A DNA stretch of 64,000 bases from Atopsyche davidsoni (Eukaryota > Arthropoda > Insecta > Trichoptera > Hydrobiosidae): assembly GCA_022113835.1 (NCBI GenBank), contig JAILWY010000008.1, positions 7,382,501 to 7,446,500 of the forward strand. The letters are read 5' to 3'. Below, piece after piece: positions 22,461 to 36,600 of the stretch. Position numbers and translations under genes: made by a program. Positions within the stretch are counted from its first letter, which is position 1, and the number at the start of each line of letters is the position of its first letter. The notes beneath the pieces were generated by a model that worked only from the letters and a program-made list of their open reading frames with translations, was not told where the DNA came from and searched no databases.

Positions 22461-25400
22461 TTAAAAGTACTTAATGTCTGAGGTTTTTTTTAATGCATAG
22501 ATGTAGAATATCTAAAATAAAGAAGTAAAACTGTATTCCGATGTCTTAGAAGCTTAAAGTCTGCATTTGTACTGTATTGATCTGATTTTATACATATAAA
22601 CAGCACACATGGAATATTTTAATTTCTAAATATTTCTGTTTACACAAAAATGTTTTATAAATTTTATGCGAGTGCCATTATATTGTTTCTAATTGATTTG
22701 TATATTATATTTATTAGAAATCATTATAACAGGAATGATATTATTTATTATATTTTACACTATGATTGACAGTCACCTCGAAGAAAATACTATAAGTAAT
22801 TTATTTATATTTTTAGATTACGTTATTTAATTTATGACTAGAATCAAAGCATAAGTTTGTTTACTTTATATTTAATATTAGTTACGCATTAACTTAACTC
22901 ATAATTAATTAATTAGGCCTTGATTAAATAATTAATGAACGGTTTATTAATTAATAACCGTTTGATTAATTAATTAATTAACGCTTGATAAGTCTTGTAA
23001 ATTATAGTATAAATAAAAATAAAGTAAGTAATTTTCAATCTCTTGAGTATTTAGAGTATAATAATATTTGTACTTATTTAGTATGTATAAGAATGTTATT
23101 TTTGTTTTTTAGAATAGTGCAAATAGAAGTATTACGTCTGTAAGAAACTCTTATATGTAAAAATGTTTTAGAGTGAAGACGTCTTCATTTTAATATAATT
23201 ATATGAAAAATGTGATTTTTATTATCTTTATAAAGCTGTAAATATATTCTTTATAGAAATAGATAACTTAACTATATGTCTACTTGCGTAGTTTTGAGAA
23301 TTTATTAATCATTCATTATATTTTGGATTTCTACCTCATTTTGTGTTAATATTAAACATATTGGCGTTAATTTAAACATGTCCAAATAATTTTTATAATT
23401 TTAATTTTGTTTTATTATTCGATAAAACCTGAAAAAATATGGTGAATTATTAGATTGTACAATTATTAGAAAACACCCATTATTGGAAAATAAAAGTGTG
23501 CAATGTTTATAATATTGAATAGAGCTTTAAATGTAGGAGAATACTGAAGCACTGATAATTTACTAAAAAGAAAATAGAAGTTGTATGCCAGTCTTATGTG
23601 CCTAAATTGCAAGAAAGGATGGTGACGACACGTGGCTTCAACAATATATAGCTGCAATTATTTCTCGGTTCATACAGGCCGAGAAACAATTCAATTACTT
23701 TTCATCAAAATTTCTTGGGTGAATTTTGGAACACCCTATACAATCTAGGGATGTATTTCTGATGATTCTTCGGGTCACTTAAGTGCTCTGACTATCATAC
23801 ATTTGAAGAAAATATTCATTTTACGTTAAGAAAAATATCTTAAGTGCAATCTAATTTTTAACCATACATTATAATTTGTAATTAATTTGATTAAAGACTA
23901 ATTTAATAAAAACATAATTATTTACCTTGTGACTGAAATAATTATTATGGTTTTTCTTCTAGTGGTCAAATAGCTGTAATTATATGCCATAAATGTACTT
24001 ACTTTAAAATATGTCGTTATAAATGTGTAGAAAAATACATAATATATACAAGAATAATTGTTTTGTATAATTTTTTATTATAACATTAATATAACGTAGA
24101 CTTGTGAATGTGTAGAATATAATACATAAGTGTCCAATGTGGTTTATACGCAATAAACATGTGAGGATTTATTTAATTTTCAGTATTCGCTATTTATTAC
24201 TATTTTACCAATGTTGTCGTATTTTATTGATGTAAAATGGTATGAATAAAATAAATTAAGAAATATACGCATTATCATTTATTTAATAAAAAAATGTGAA
24301 CGAAACTATGGCGCATGAATATGTTAATCACTATCAATTTGAATGCATTTTACTTTTTCATAATTAACTATAAATTCATTAAAAATAACTATTTTAGTTT
24401 CACAGGAGTGAGATGTAATATTTTCATGATATAAAGTAAATAAAGGTATTTAATTAATGACACAGTGTCAAGTGCTATCCATTGGCAGATAGAAATGATA
24501 TTGTTTTATGTTTAACTAAAACATAAAAACATGAGTCAACATACAGATCCAATTCTTAAAATGATCAACATTATGTAAAATTAAGGCGGAAAATCTTTTT
24601 TGACCATAACAGAGCTTTGTTTGCTGGTTGTTTTATTAAAAAATATATATTTTATTTTTACTAATAGTCTTCGCTAATGTTGTTTTAACGTTTATAAATG
24701 GTAGTGGCTCCAAAATATTGTTGTCTTATAGATAAATTTTTTTGGGCTTTAAATCTGACGGATGAAAAATGAGATTTCTCTTCATTGTATTTACATTGTT
24801 CTTACAATTTTGGCTTTTTGATCAACGGCAATTATTAAATTTTGCTGCAATTTTGGCAGTGATAAAATTTTGATATATACTTTTTATAATACAATAGCCA
24901 TAATTTATTTCAAAATTAAAAAGTATAGTCTACTGCAGTATTGTCTATGATAAAGTGTCTATGCATTTTACTAAGCTGTCAAAACTCGTGTCAATTTGAT
25001 AACTGTCAAAATCTGAAGTAATGTAAGTTATGATTTTAATAATCGACATTGAGAATTATCCTCCAGAAGTGACTTTTTGTATTAGAATAAAGCGTAGTTA
25101 TTTCATATTTTTTACGTAAGCAATACTCTTGCCGTAAAGTCAATTAATTAATCTATTTTAGTTGTTCGGATACATCAAGTCGTAGCGTTTATAAATATAC
25201 TCTTGGGGGTCGATTAAAACTTGTTTATATTAATCGGAAATTAAATAGGGTACTTTATAGTATTAATTTCATCGTCATATAACAATTTTCATTCTGTTTT
25301 GATAATACAAACAGTGTTGATTGAAAATATCGATTTATTTGCAACATTTTAAGTATGCACGGCGTCTTTCGTAAAGTAATAAAACTTTATTATGCATTGA

Positions 25401-25596
25401 CTTGCCTTTTTAGAACCAGATTCACAAATTTCTAATAATATAAATTTGTTTCTTTTTAGGTTTAAATGGATTTTTTGTACATGCAGTAAATAACAACAGA
25501 AAAACTTAACCTCATTTTAAAATTGTTATCAAAATTACAAATGATAGTTACAGACCATTGGAATATAGTAAGAAGAAGAAGATTCAAAACATAAAA

Positions 25597-27147
25597 ATGA
25601 AGAAATACTATCAGCTTCTGTTGGTGATTGTGTGCCTGGTGAGTGTTGTCACGCTGCTCATTTATCGCCATGAATACTATCGTCTGCGGTACGTCCTGGA
25701 AGTTCTCAACTTCTTCGGAAGACCAGGAGTCACCAATCAAGTGGAGCTTTGCAGCCCGAGTATAAATGCATCCATCATAACAGGAAGAATAAACAGCCTT
25801 CACGCAAATTCCCTGGATATTCCGCCGTATTTTCAACGAATAGATGACAATCACTATGCGTATTCTTCATTTTGGAGAAAAAATAATCCATATTCTGGAC
25901 TGACAGTACAATCCCAGTACTATGGTGTATCTAATACAATAGTTTTGGGTTCAAAGCATGCAAAACAGAATTTTAGATGCCATTTTCTGTTTGAAGAAGA
26001 TGAAAAGCCCATCTTCGGTAAATTTAGTTATTCTAGGCTAGAATCGAAGGCAAGCATTAAGGAAAGCAAAGACCACGTGTTGTTTGTATTTCATTGCAAG
26101 TTGACGAGATCGCTGGGAACACCCTGGGGTATTACATTCTATCCTAACTCAGAAAGCAACCCATTCTTTTCTCCTGTGATTAAATTGGTGGATTTGGATA
26201 AAGACAGTGATACTGATGGTGCTGAGAAGAATGTAGACGGCGTAACCTTTGAAAACAATTCTAAAATTACTATTTGTGTGATGCCAAATAAGCTACCGAC
26301 ATTAAACAGAAAGAACATTGTTGAGTTCTTATCGTTTCACAAGCTTATGGGTATAACTGAATACCATGTGTACGATAACTCGTTGCCTTCAAATATCTTA
26401 GATAGAATCCAAGTATTACCTATTGAAGTTACCGGGTTTACAATTTACACACTTCCCTTCAACTATCCTCTTTCGTCGGAGGATTCGTATCACCTAATGC
26501 GAGATTTGGCAGAACTCGACTGTGCGTTCCGCAATCTTAACAGAAATAAGAAGTTGGAAATGAAGGACGTGCGTTCACATGAGAAAACTAGTCATATTAT
26601 TAATTTGGCTTGGGATGAATTTATAGTTCCTCGTTATCATCATTCTTTGAAAGTGCTCGTCAACAGATATGAAGCAGGCAAGAAAACTGTGAAATTACAA
26701 TTGCCCACTCTCAATTTCTGCATAAATCAACGCAATGATCCGAAAGTCAAACCTGACTATCCCGATATCGTGAAAAAGACGCACTACGATAAATCAACAA
26801 CCAGCGAACGTCCTATTTATATCTACAATATCGGTTCTTTAGGTGTTAACGATATTGCCATATCAACGACTTTTGAACTTCACGACAAAAACTCTGTCCA
26901 GAGAACAGAAAAGCTATCCCAGGATATAATTGCCATACAAAAGTACACGGATTGCAGGGAAAATGGATACAATAGGCCTGTTAAGGATGTCGATATGGAC
27001 TTTGCTGACTTCGAAACGAGACCTCATCAATTTGAAGGAGCTATGTTACGATTTGCCGAAGACCTGTACAATTGTAAACTATATACTTTATACAGGAAAA
27101 AGCTAATCTGGCCTCCTGGCAAAAGTAATGTAGTTGACCAAAATTAG
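25597..27147 (+). CDS. GT92 (DUF23) family glycosyltransferase, single exon
   Basis: A 516-aa ORF without introns. The ATG at 25597 (context AAAAATG) is preferred over the non-ATG extension to 25558, because the hydrophobic signal anchor then lies at residues 4-23 as in type II Golgi enzymes. A stem region follows, then the GT92 fold from about residue 223: KITICVMPNK, then FLSFHKLMGITEYHVYDNS, a conserved DCAFRN segment, and WDEFIVPR at residues 339-346, the family's acidic DEF-type motif. GT92 members such as nematode GALT-1 transfer galactose to glycan acceptors in the Golgi; the substrate here is unknown. A possible 3' splice site at 25458-25459 suggests a 5'-untranslated exon upstream. 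It lies 4.4 kb downstream of WntA on the same strand, and an AATAAA-like signal occurs near 27585. The lack of introns contrasts with its neighbours and could mean an old retrocopy or a naturally intronless subfamily. Confidence 0.9.
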   Translation: MKKYYQLLLVIVCLVSVVTLLIYRHEYYRLRYVLEVLNFFGRPGVTNQVELCSPSINASIITGRINSLHANSLDIPPYFQRIDDNHYAYSSFWRKNNPYSGLTVQSQYYGVSNTIVLGSKHAKQNFRCHFLFEEDEKPIFGKFSYSRLESKASIKESKDHVLFVFHCKLTRSLGTPWGITFYPNSESNPFFSPVIKLVDLDKDSDTDGAEKNVDGVTFENNSKITICVMPNKLPTLNRKNIVEFLSFHKLMGITEYHVYDNSLPSNILDRIQVLPIEVTGFTIYTLPFNYPLSSEDSYHLMRDLAELDCAFRNLNRNKKLEMKDVRSHEKTSHIINLAWDEFIVPRYHHSLKVLVNRYEAGKKTVKLQLPTLNFCINQRNDPKVKPDYPDIVKKTHYDKSTTSERPIYIYNIGSLGVNDIAISTTFELHDKNSVQRTEKLSQDIIAIQKYTDCRENGYNRPVKDVDMDFADFETRPHQFEGAMLRFAEDLYNCKLYTLYRKKLIWPPGKSNVVDQN

Positions 27148-30100
27148 CACGACTGATTCTTTACCTTATCTTTAATGATTACTCATGTTTACAAAAAATG
27201 CTCTCTTTGATTTTAATTGGACAAAGTTTAATTTTGTACTCGGTTTTCGCAAATGGATAAATGGGAAACTTGAGTTCTTTATTTTTATTTTTTTATTTTA
27301 ATTTTAATTAAAATCATCCAGGGTAACAGGAATGATCCTTTGTTGTCACGATACTACAATATTCTTAAAGACTGTACATCAACTTTTCTCACTTTATTTT
27401 CACCAGCTATTATATTATAGTTTGTAATTTAATATTTAAGGCTATAAAATGTTTAGCTAACATTTTTGCACCTACTATAGTTAAGATCTCATAATCTTGA
27501 AATAATTATATGAAAATTTACTCTCGGACCTAGAATGGGCGCTTTAAAACATGGAAATGTTATAAACATATTCGGAAGTGTAAATAAATGGTAATATATT
27601 TGATTTTAGTCTCTAAGCTAAAACGATGCACATAAATTGAAATTAGCTAGATATGTTAGAAAAGTTATTTTTTAAGTGTTGCATTTATAATTTAAATTAA
27701 TTTAAAATTCATTATTAAGTAATGGCTTATATTACTACTATTGAGTTATTTACTTTGTCATTTTATAAAACACAAAAACAGGGGAAAAGATTAAAATATT
27801 TTAACAAATCAACCAATTTAACGCAATAATAAATCTTTGCTGCAAATAGTGTACAATTGACATTCAGTAATGTTGCTTTGTTTGGATTAGAAAGGTAGTG
27901 TCGTGTAGTTTCGTTACCACCACATAAATGCCTTAATTTTTTATAATTCAGGATTTATCTTTTCCCCTGTTATCTTCGAATGACCTGCGCTTAATGCGAG
28001 GGTTTAAAAAAATCACAAAAATACACAATTTTTCAACTTATGACTTCTACTCGTACAAATTTGTTATATTTTAAAAGCAGACCTCTGGGCTCGCAAACCA
28101 TTAAGGCATTACGGCTTCAGATAAAGACAATATTTCGAACTACAAGAGATCAAAAAGTTGATAAGTCATTTGATGCATAATCTTGCAAAAATTGATGAAC
28201 AACTTATTCAAGTTATAACTGATAAGTTGGTTTTGTTCATGTTAACTGCAATAATAGTTTTTATACAAGCTATGTTTATATGAATATAATATTTATGTAT
28301 TAAATTTCAATATGATTTGTTAAAAAATTGTTTTGTTCTCGTTTAGAGATTCCTTCAAGCTGTGAAGTGCCGGTGTCGTATAAAATTTAAGTAATTGGAG
28401 CAATAATGACTAGGGAGTAGTTGTTATTTGAGAATCTTGAGATTCCGACAGTGTTATCGCGGATGGAGCTCTGCTTTTTTTTTATCTTTTGTTACTTACA
28501 TAATAAAGCTTATCTTAAAAGTAAACTCAATTTCACATGATTGTGATCTGTTTATTTTTAACGTTATTTATAATGTTTGGTTTTATCATTTTCCAGACTT
28601 GTGTGTTTTAGTGTATTTGCGTCCATTGCTTAGTATTATTAAAATAATTTTAAAAAATACTCCAAATCCTTTGCATAAATGTTATTGATCAATATTTTAA
28701 ATTTTGCACAATCTTTATAAGTAAGTTTCATTTTGTAGAAATTGATCTGCTTAAACAAACCACTTGAAATTGATTTAATAAATTTAAAATGATTTTTATT
28801 TAAATTATGATTTATATGAGTAAAAAGATTTAAGATTTAAAGTATTTAATTTGAAATGTATTTTTTGTTATTGTTACATTGCAGTTTGAGGAATGGTAAT
28901 TTCGCCATCATGTCTTCTATTAAATTGGCTGCAAAATAAAGTAAAGTGTATTAAATAAAATACTTGTTTTGTTTACTGAATAATAAAGTTTAAATTCTAA
29001 GATATGCTTTGACCCTAGTAGTATAATCATTTTTAATTGTAGAAACAAAGCATGTCTTGTAATAAATATTCCAGTAAACTCATAAAAAGTATTTTATATC
29101 ATTCATAATTATATTTTAGTTTATTTACTATTCTATTAATCCACCAAAAAATACTATTAGTTAATTATTCAAAATGCAATTGAAGAGACGGTGAAAAATT
29201 ATTTAGAAATGATTTCAGGTGGAACGTATTAAACAGATCAATTTGTATTATGATAGAAATAAAATGGTATAAACCATTAATGTAATCTACTATGAGCTTC
29301 AAACCAACAAAATAAACTGCTAAATCTTTATAATGTATACCTACCAATAAAGATTTATATTATTTCTTGTCTTCTAAAATTAACAAAGACCACTTACATG
29401 TAGGCACGTAGGACAGATTATAAAAATCGCCTTTATATCTGTATTGCTTTTGAATAAATGAAAAAAAATGTGCCCTATCAGAGATGTGCTTTTACTAAAA
29501 AAAGTCAATGGTAAACTCAAGGTACAATTTTTTATTTATTACACTTGATGTTAGTAAATGGTAAGTCACAGCTGTTCAATTCATGTTTATAAGATGGATA
29601 TTTGTAATTGTTTTTATATCCGTAATAATTTCTATTGACAGCACATCTCTGTAAATGTTCATTGATAATAATAATTATGCTTTACACTATAAGTTAAGAG
29701 AAGACGAATATCCAATCGGTTGTTTTGTACAGAATTAAAATAAGTCTCGACAATATCTCAAGTGTAGAATTTAATCCATCCAAACTAATCGAAAATTGTA
29801 GTAGTAAATTATTAAAGAATACGTACCTATACTATGTAATTTTATTTTATATACAAAAAGAGAAAAATCATGTTCAATAATATGAGCCAAGTTAATGCAG
29901 GTGGCGTAAATCTTAAAGACTGTGATCTTGATTTATTAGACGGCTAAGTATATCGGCATCAGACAATCCCACTTCTTCTTCAGGTGCCATTCCTCGGGGG
30001 AGGTTGGTGACTATCTCATTGAACATATCACTATGTCTGTTCATGGTTTTCTCAGGGAGAATAGTGTAGTCTCCGAGTCCGTCTACACTGAAGATTTATA

Positions 30101-31242
30101 TTCGAGGTTTGCGTATTGGTGCTGCCCAATAGCATTATTATACAATCCTTTCCTTACGGAGCTCTGGCAGTTCGATCTGATATTCCTTCTGCATCAGGCT
30201 GCAGAAACAATAGCAGGACAATCCCACTAAAAGTGTTTTTTATATTATAAAATATGGTCTCATCGTGCAGAATAAAACTTCCATCAACTTGCCGTTGTCT
30301 CTTTTTGTGTATAGCATAAACATTTATAATCAATATTATTCCCACGTATATTTAGAAACCCAGAAAAGTGCCATTATATTCTAATTTAATATTAATATAA
30401 GCAATTTATCGACCTTTTCCTATGTAAGATAAATAAAATATACTTCACTGTCATAGATTTAATCACAGCGACTCAAATCCTAAAACTACTTGCACACTGC
30501 CTCGGACAAAACAGAGCAAGGCCAACGAAAAATCAAAGAAGTTTAATAATCTAATTAACTATTTTGTTAATTTATATAATTGAGTACTGTATATCGTCAG
30601 GCTTATGTTTTTTTATAATATAATATATTGGTGTATAATTACACATTGATCCGTAAGGTATCCGTGTCAGTATTTTTGGCAGAGTGCCAGAAAACTAAAA
30701 TGAAGCCTCGTTTTGATAACTGACTGTGCACTTTCACAATGCAATAACGTTTTAAGAAGAAATTTAGTTACTGTGTTTAACTTTAAGACAGAATATTGAT
30801 ATGATAATTTGTTATATGACAAATAAACTTTGCCAATCTTGATTTGAGTTTTATTTTATACTCAATCTCTTATCTACGATGTTTTATTATTTATTTCCTG
30901 AGCTTAAATTATAATGTGTATTTAAATTTCTATTCAGTTACTAGATAAATTCAAAGATCATTTATCGTTTTCATATTTTTAATTGTAACAATAAACTCAA
31001 CAATATATTTATCAATAAATTCTAATATACAGATTATATTAATTATGAAACTACACGCTATTATAAAAATAATCAAAACAACATAATTGACAATTGTAGG
31101 AATGGTACATAATACAATTCATTTAAAAATATAATGAATGAAATGACTTATAATTTATTATTTTAATACAGTGCATTCTATTTTTTATCATGTTAACAAA
31201 AAATGCATTATTTTATAAGAGCTGTGTTATATATTAATTAGT
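27148..31242. other. Intergenic region between GT92 and HYKK
   Basis: AT-rich with no coding exon. The only recognisable item is the retrotransposon tail at 29970-30230. The two genes converge here, so both 3' ends lie in this stretch. An AATAAA-type signal near 27585 may serve GT92. Confidence 0.65.
29970..30230 (-). repeat. Non-LTR retrotransposon 3' tail
   Basis: About 260 bp on the minus strand sharing GTTCATGGTTTTCTCAGG, GTCTACACTGAAG and CCCAATAGCATTATTATA with 10490-10890. The ORFs over it belong to the repeat. Confidence 0.65.
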
Positions 31243-33579
31243 CTACTTAGAGCTTCGGGTCAGGTAGTCATCAGCGACACCTTTCCAAAGCTCAGCTGCG
31301 CTCTCGTTGGTTTCATTCCACAAGATTGGCAGTATCGCCAGAGTGCCCTTCCTGCTTGTCAGGACGTAGTCGTTGCTTGGATTCTGTGCGTGGGAATAAG
31401 CACCTAAGACCAAACTTTGACACAGCCTCGCAGCCACACACGCCTGAAAAAAAACGAAACTTTAAAATCAAAATTCAACACACAACAACTCTTTAATCCT
31501 TATTAAAAATCAAAATATAGCGTAGAAATATTTAAAGTTTTCTCACTCTCAAGATTTTGAGCTCTGACTCAGGTACAATTCTGGCTATGGAGTAGCCAGC
31601 CAGCACCAGTCCTCCGGTCTTTAGATCTCCGCTCAGCACCATCGCGTACGCCATTGTGATGGCCAACTCAAATATGTAACAAGCATTGTGCGAGTCTCCG
31701 AAGTCCAAAATGGCAGTAATCCTGTAATCTTCATCCCTGAAAATACAAACATATAATTAAAATGAAATAAAAAAATTAATTGTATCAGTGAAATCTGTTA
31801 AAAGTATTTGTGAGTCTACTTACTTTCCCTTGATTCGAGGGTTGACAATGATGTTGTGCTCGTTGAAGTCTCCGTGAATGAAGCCCTTTTCCAGTTCAGG
31901 TATCATTGGAACCACTGTGTCGTTAAATTCCTTCAGAACTTGGTTAACGATGTCCAGCTGAGTCGGGTCCTTGATGGCGTCTTTGAACTTTTCAATTTCG
32001 GCAACATTGCTCAACATCCAGATGTGGTTGTGGTTCACATATCCCGAATGACTGAAGCCCTATTAACATGTAACAATACTGCAATATAATAAAGTTAGTT
32101 GCGACCATATATAGACTAGTGAAATGTAAGATTGAACGCAGTGAGATTTTTTATGTAGACAAATAGGTCAGCATAAAAAAAATGAAGAATGAATTGTCTC
32201 TAAACTTCCATATGAAAAAACTATTATCTTTTTAATCAATCACAAAGCATGTAAGATGCTTTCGTTTGCGACGGTAAGTATAATAATTACCTTCAGTAAC
32301 CTATCAAGGTTTGCGACATATTCTCCCGCTTGATAGAAGAGATATTCAGATTTGGGTACAGAGGCTAGCACCTTTCCTGGCTGGTACTCCAGGAGTCGGA
32401 CGACATGGTTCTTGCCCGATGGAAAGTTTTCAACGGAGAAGTAATGCCCGTAGACATTTCTAATAGGCTTTGGACATTTGATATTGTGGTTACCTGCAAC
32501 AAAATATTTTCTAATGGAGACAAAGAATTCATTTTTATTATGAAGCTCTCTCAATTTTTTTGATCTACTAAATCTCCAGTATTTTAAGGTTGCAATATTA
32601 ATATTTACAGCCTTATTTATTGACGTTTTTTCAATGAGAAAAAATCTTTAGGTTTTGCTTGAATTATTTAAAATTAAGTGTACTCAATACACAAAATATA
32701 ACTATGGTAGAACAATGAGTTTTTATTATTTATTTTAAGTTCAAAAAAAAAAGGAAAATTGCTCTAGAAAAACCCTTTCTGATGCAGATTTTCTATCATT
32801 TATCTGTATACAAGGCGAAGCCAGAAATGTATCAATCCAGACACAGTAGTAATTGTTTCCGATGAATTGCCTGCCTGACTTTTCATTATAGGCCCTTACG
32901 CAGACAGAATAGTCTACTTATAGACTCCACATTCTCAGATTATATGAGCTAGGATGTCTTCCACTCGCGAATAAAAAAATTAATTAATCGTTGTTGAAAG
33001 TATTTCCATTAAAATATGACATAAACACACCTAATTAAAAAGGCGTTCACAAATAAATTATTTTTACAATAGCCTTGTAACAGAACAAGAAATATCTAGT
33101 AAGTTTTATAATTAAGTACCCTGTAATTAATAAATTGTTTTTAATGACTAGAATATTGAAGTCGGTATCCAGTACAGAATACATCACACGCTGACCCACT
33201 TTTCGAAGAAGAAAGATTCAGTTATGTTTAATAAAATCCATCGAGGCATGATCGACGATTATTTCAATTTATATTTTGAACTTTAATCCAAGTTGCAAAC
33301 CGTTAAGTTGATTTATATTGAATCTACTTGTTTAATAATCTACAGTTAGTAGCTGCTATGACGTGCTACAAAATTAATTTTAAAGTCGTTTTATGTTTTA
33401 AAATAATTATAAAATGCTTTGTACACATTTATAATGGAAGCAGGGAAGTTTGAGTCTATCTCGGGATATGCTTATTTTTTAATATTGCCTTATGTAAGGT
33501 TGCCTTGATTATAGGAAATATATGACATCGTTAATTAATTTTTTTAACCTATGGACATATTTTTAAAATGTATATATAT

Positions 33580-33627
<48 letters not shown>

Positions 33628-36600
33628 GTATGTATATATTGGAAATGGCAATACTATATATCTGGCATGGTCTTGTTTATTGTTGTGTTTGTGGCATGGA
33701 AACGGCGATGGTGAGTACATTTCACTTTATATAAATAATTAACATGAATTGAGATGATTGAATCGAGTAATCTGTCGTCCTTCACTTGATTTTCACAATT
33801 TGCTTCACATGGGCGATATTTTTTTACTATTGACTATTTATTATTGATTCAAAATTTTATTGCGAAAATTTATTGTACAATGATGAGCAATTTGTCACTT
33901 GCGATTTATTTTACAGTTACTTGTAATCAATAAGTCCTTAAGTACCAAGAATATTTAATCTGTTTAGCGTCTATAGATCGTATAATTAATAGTCTAGATA
34001 TCACGCTCTGTCCGAAAGAAAAAAGAACATGGACCGCTAGCGAAAATATTTTAAGTAAAACGATGGTTTTTCGATGGCTCGGATTTTTGTTACAATTTTA
34101 TACACTTGTGAATATTTTATTTTTCACTGCCATCGTCACTTCTTCTCGCCTTTTTTGATTCAGTATGAAAACAATTTTTGGTACTTTCTTAATTCACACT
34201 TTGAAGTGCAGCCGAATTAGTAAGACTACCTCAGGACAAGCTTTTGTTCAGTGAAATTGTCACCAACCTCCTCTGAGGAGAGTACAGAATTACTAAGACC
34301 GGCCCAGGTTAAATATTTGTTCACTGAAATTGAGTCTTCTCTGAGAAGAGTCACCCGAAGAAGATAAAAAAAAAATCTTCATTAAATTGAGACTAAAACT
34401 GCACATTTTTATACATAACGTGATATTCAAAGTAGAATCAAACAAGTCGATCGTTTTACCCAATTTTACGATTTTTTCGACAGTATAATTTTTATATTTA
34501 TTGATGGGCAGTAATACAATTTACCGTCGATTGTATGTTGCGAACATACTGTACAAGCATAAAAGCATCGGGAGGCACTGCTATCTATAAAATCATATAA
34601 AAAAAGTCAACAATAGCCGCTGGCACATTTTAGATATAAATCACGGCGAGTCCACATCTCGTGACGAGCTAGCCGCCTACTTTGTTATGTAACGTATTTT
34701 CATGCACGATTTATTTTGTGGAGTCGCTTGATGGGACGAACAAATAATATGTGCATATACATGAGCATTTACACAATTTCGTATCTCGCCAACGCCGTCT
34801 GCTCTGAAGAGTGACAAGACGAGACGGTATTGATATTTATAAACACGGTGATGATTTTTTTTTCTGATGCCTCTTATAGGAAATTGGTGGCCATTTCGTC
34901 GAACGCATTTCTATCCTGGGCCAGTCTAATTCCACTGTAAACTTCCTCCTTTCAGTGCCTCTTTTTCCTTAGAATTTCCCTTGGAAAATCAGCTGAAGGA
35001 TGCTGTACTAACTGTTACGACAAACGTGGCCAAAATAGGATACCTTCCGCTTCTTTACCAACTTCAAGAGTTCCCTTTCTTTGCGCATTCTGTGCGAGAC
35101 TCTCTCGTTTGTCAACCCATGGTGTTTTAAGGATTCTCCTATACAGCCACATTTCTGCCACCTCAATTCTTCGCATAGTATCTGTCTTGAGTGTCCAGGC
35201 TTCAGCTCAATAAAAGATAACTGAAGACGACATAACACTTGGTGAATCTCTTGAGCATAGTCTCAATTCTCACTTTAAATTCCTGGTCAGGATCCCGGTT
35301 CTTATCTAACCAGCTGCCCAAATATTTATATTCTTTTTTGCACATAACACAAATATTAAAACCGATTACAAAAAAACACGAACAACTTGTATTTTTGTTA
35401 ATCGACAAGTACTTGCGAAAATTTATAAACGTACGGAAATATATGAGAAATTGTATTTTTGTGATTGTTTACACAAATGTATATAAATCATGTGATCATT
35501 TTTGAATTTCTAGTATCTAACAATGCTGTTACCTGCCAGGTGAAAATTTTTGTACGAAAGGGTTTAGCGTATCAAATCAAAGCACGTTTAGATTTTAACA
35601 ATTGAAAAGCTTCTTTGATATAATAAAGCTATTAATTATTTCAATAAAACCATTTTTTCATAAACATTATTATATTTGTGCATATTAATCCGTCTCTACA
35701 ACTATCGACTACTCTCTTCAGAGGAGGTTGGGGACCATCTCCCTGTCTTTTTACACTCTATCGGCTTTAGTGTGATTTATAGTTTATATTGTGTACACAT
35801 AATAAATAATTTATACCCCAATGAAGAAGGCAAATCTCAATATCCAAATATGGTTTCATGGCCCATCCATGTTCATCATAATACATTATCGGCGTTAATT
35901 GAAAAAGCGTGAGAGCAATATTAGATAGTTTACTCTTTGGTCCCAAATGCCGACAATTGGTGAAATAAATATAAGTAGGCTTGAAAAATTTACAAATAGA
36001 AATGAATATTGAATACAAGAACGATCTATTTACTTGTTAGTACACTGAGGCTGCAAAGTGTATTTTATAATAAAAAAAATATGCGTGCTATGTTTGTGAA
36101 CGAATTAATTTAATACTTAATAATTTACTACAGTTCTTTGGCTTGAAATGAGAAAGATAAAACTTGACATTGTCTATTAGATATGCGCAGGTGAATAAAC
36201 TATATGTGGGTCATATTCGCAATGCACTGTACTTATAAATCAATATGCTAAGTTTTTATCATTGAAACAAATTGGATATTCATACTCTGTCTTACGTCTA
36301 CTGTAGTGACTCCTGATAGATCAAAACTTTAACTTTAGTAGGACTCACCTAAATATATCATAGCCTCAGTCTGCGCTTCGACGAAGGACAGCTTCTCTGA
36401 ATCCAAAGAGTTCATGATCTTCAGGACGTATCCGTGGGGGCAGTGGTTGGTTATCAGAGGGTTCTTCATGTTGGAGTCTTCGGTGATTCTGTAGTTTTTG
36501 TCATCGTAGGCGTTCAGCTCCTCCAGGTCCTGGACGGATATCCCGTACAGCCTCTCGGCCAGCGCCCTGACCGACTCGTCGTCGATCTCCGGCTTGATGA

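Larger units (their letters stand above)
21216..25596. other. Wnt 3' flank and intergenic AT-rich DNA
   Basis: Contains the piggyBac remnant at 21975-22460 and a near-palindrome around AACGGTTTATTAATTAATAA (about 22938). Many AATAAA hexamers occur (e.g. near 24150), none decisive for the Wnt poly(A) site. No further coding sequence was seen up to the GT92 gene. Confidence 0.65.
32494..36348 (-). other. HYKK intron 1
   Basis: This 3.9-kb intron holds a TA-rich microsatellite (33570-33640), retrotransposon tails at 34215-34345 (+) and 35695-35760 (-), and the reverse-transcriptase fragment at 34860-35410 (-). No additional exon fits: exon 1 ends in phase 1 and exon 2 completes that codon. Confidence 0.7.

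Noticed and set aside
22938..22970. Near-palindrome AACGGTTTATTAATTAATAA with its mirror
   Set aside because: An imperfect match in very AT-rich, TTAA-repeating DNA; likely chance or a decayed element, not a regulatory site I can support.
25558..25596. N-terminal extension of the GT92 protein
   Set aside because: It would start at TTG; ATG 25597 has better context and places the membrane anchor at the N-terminus.
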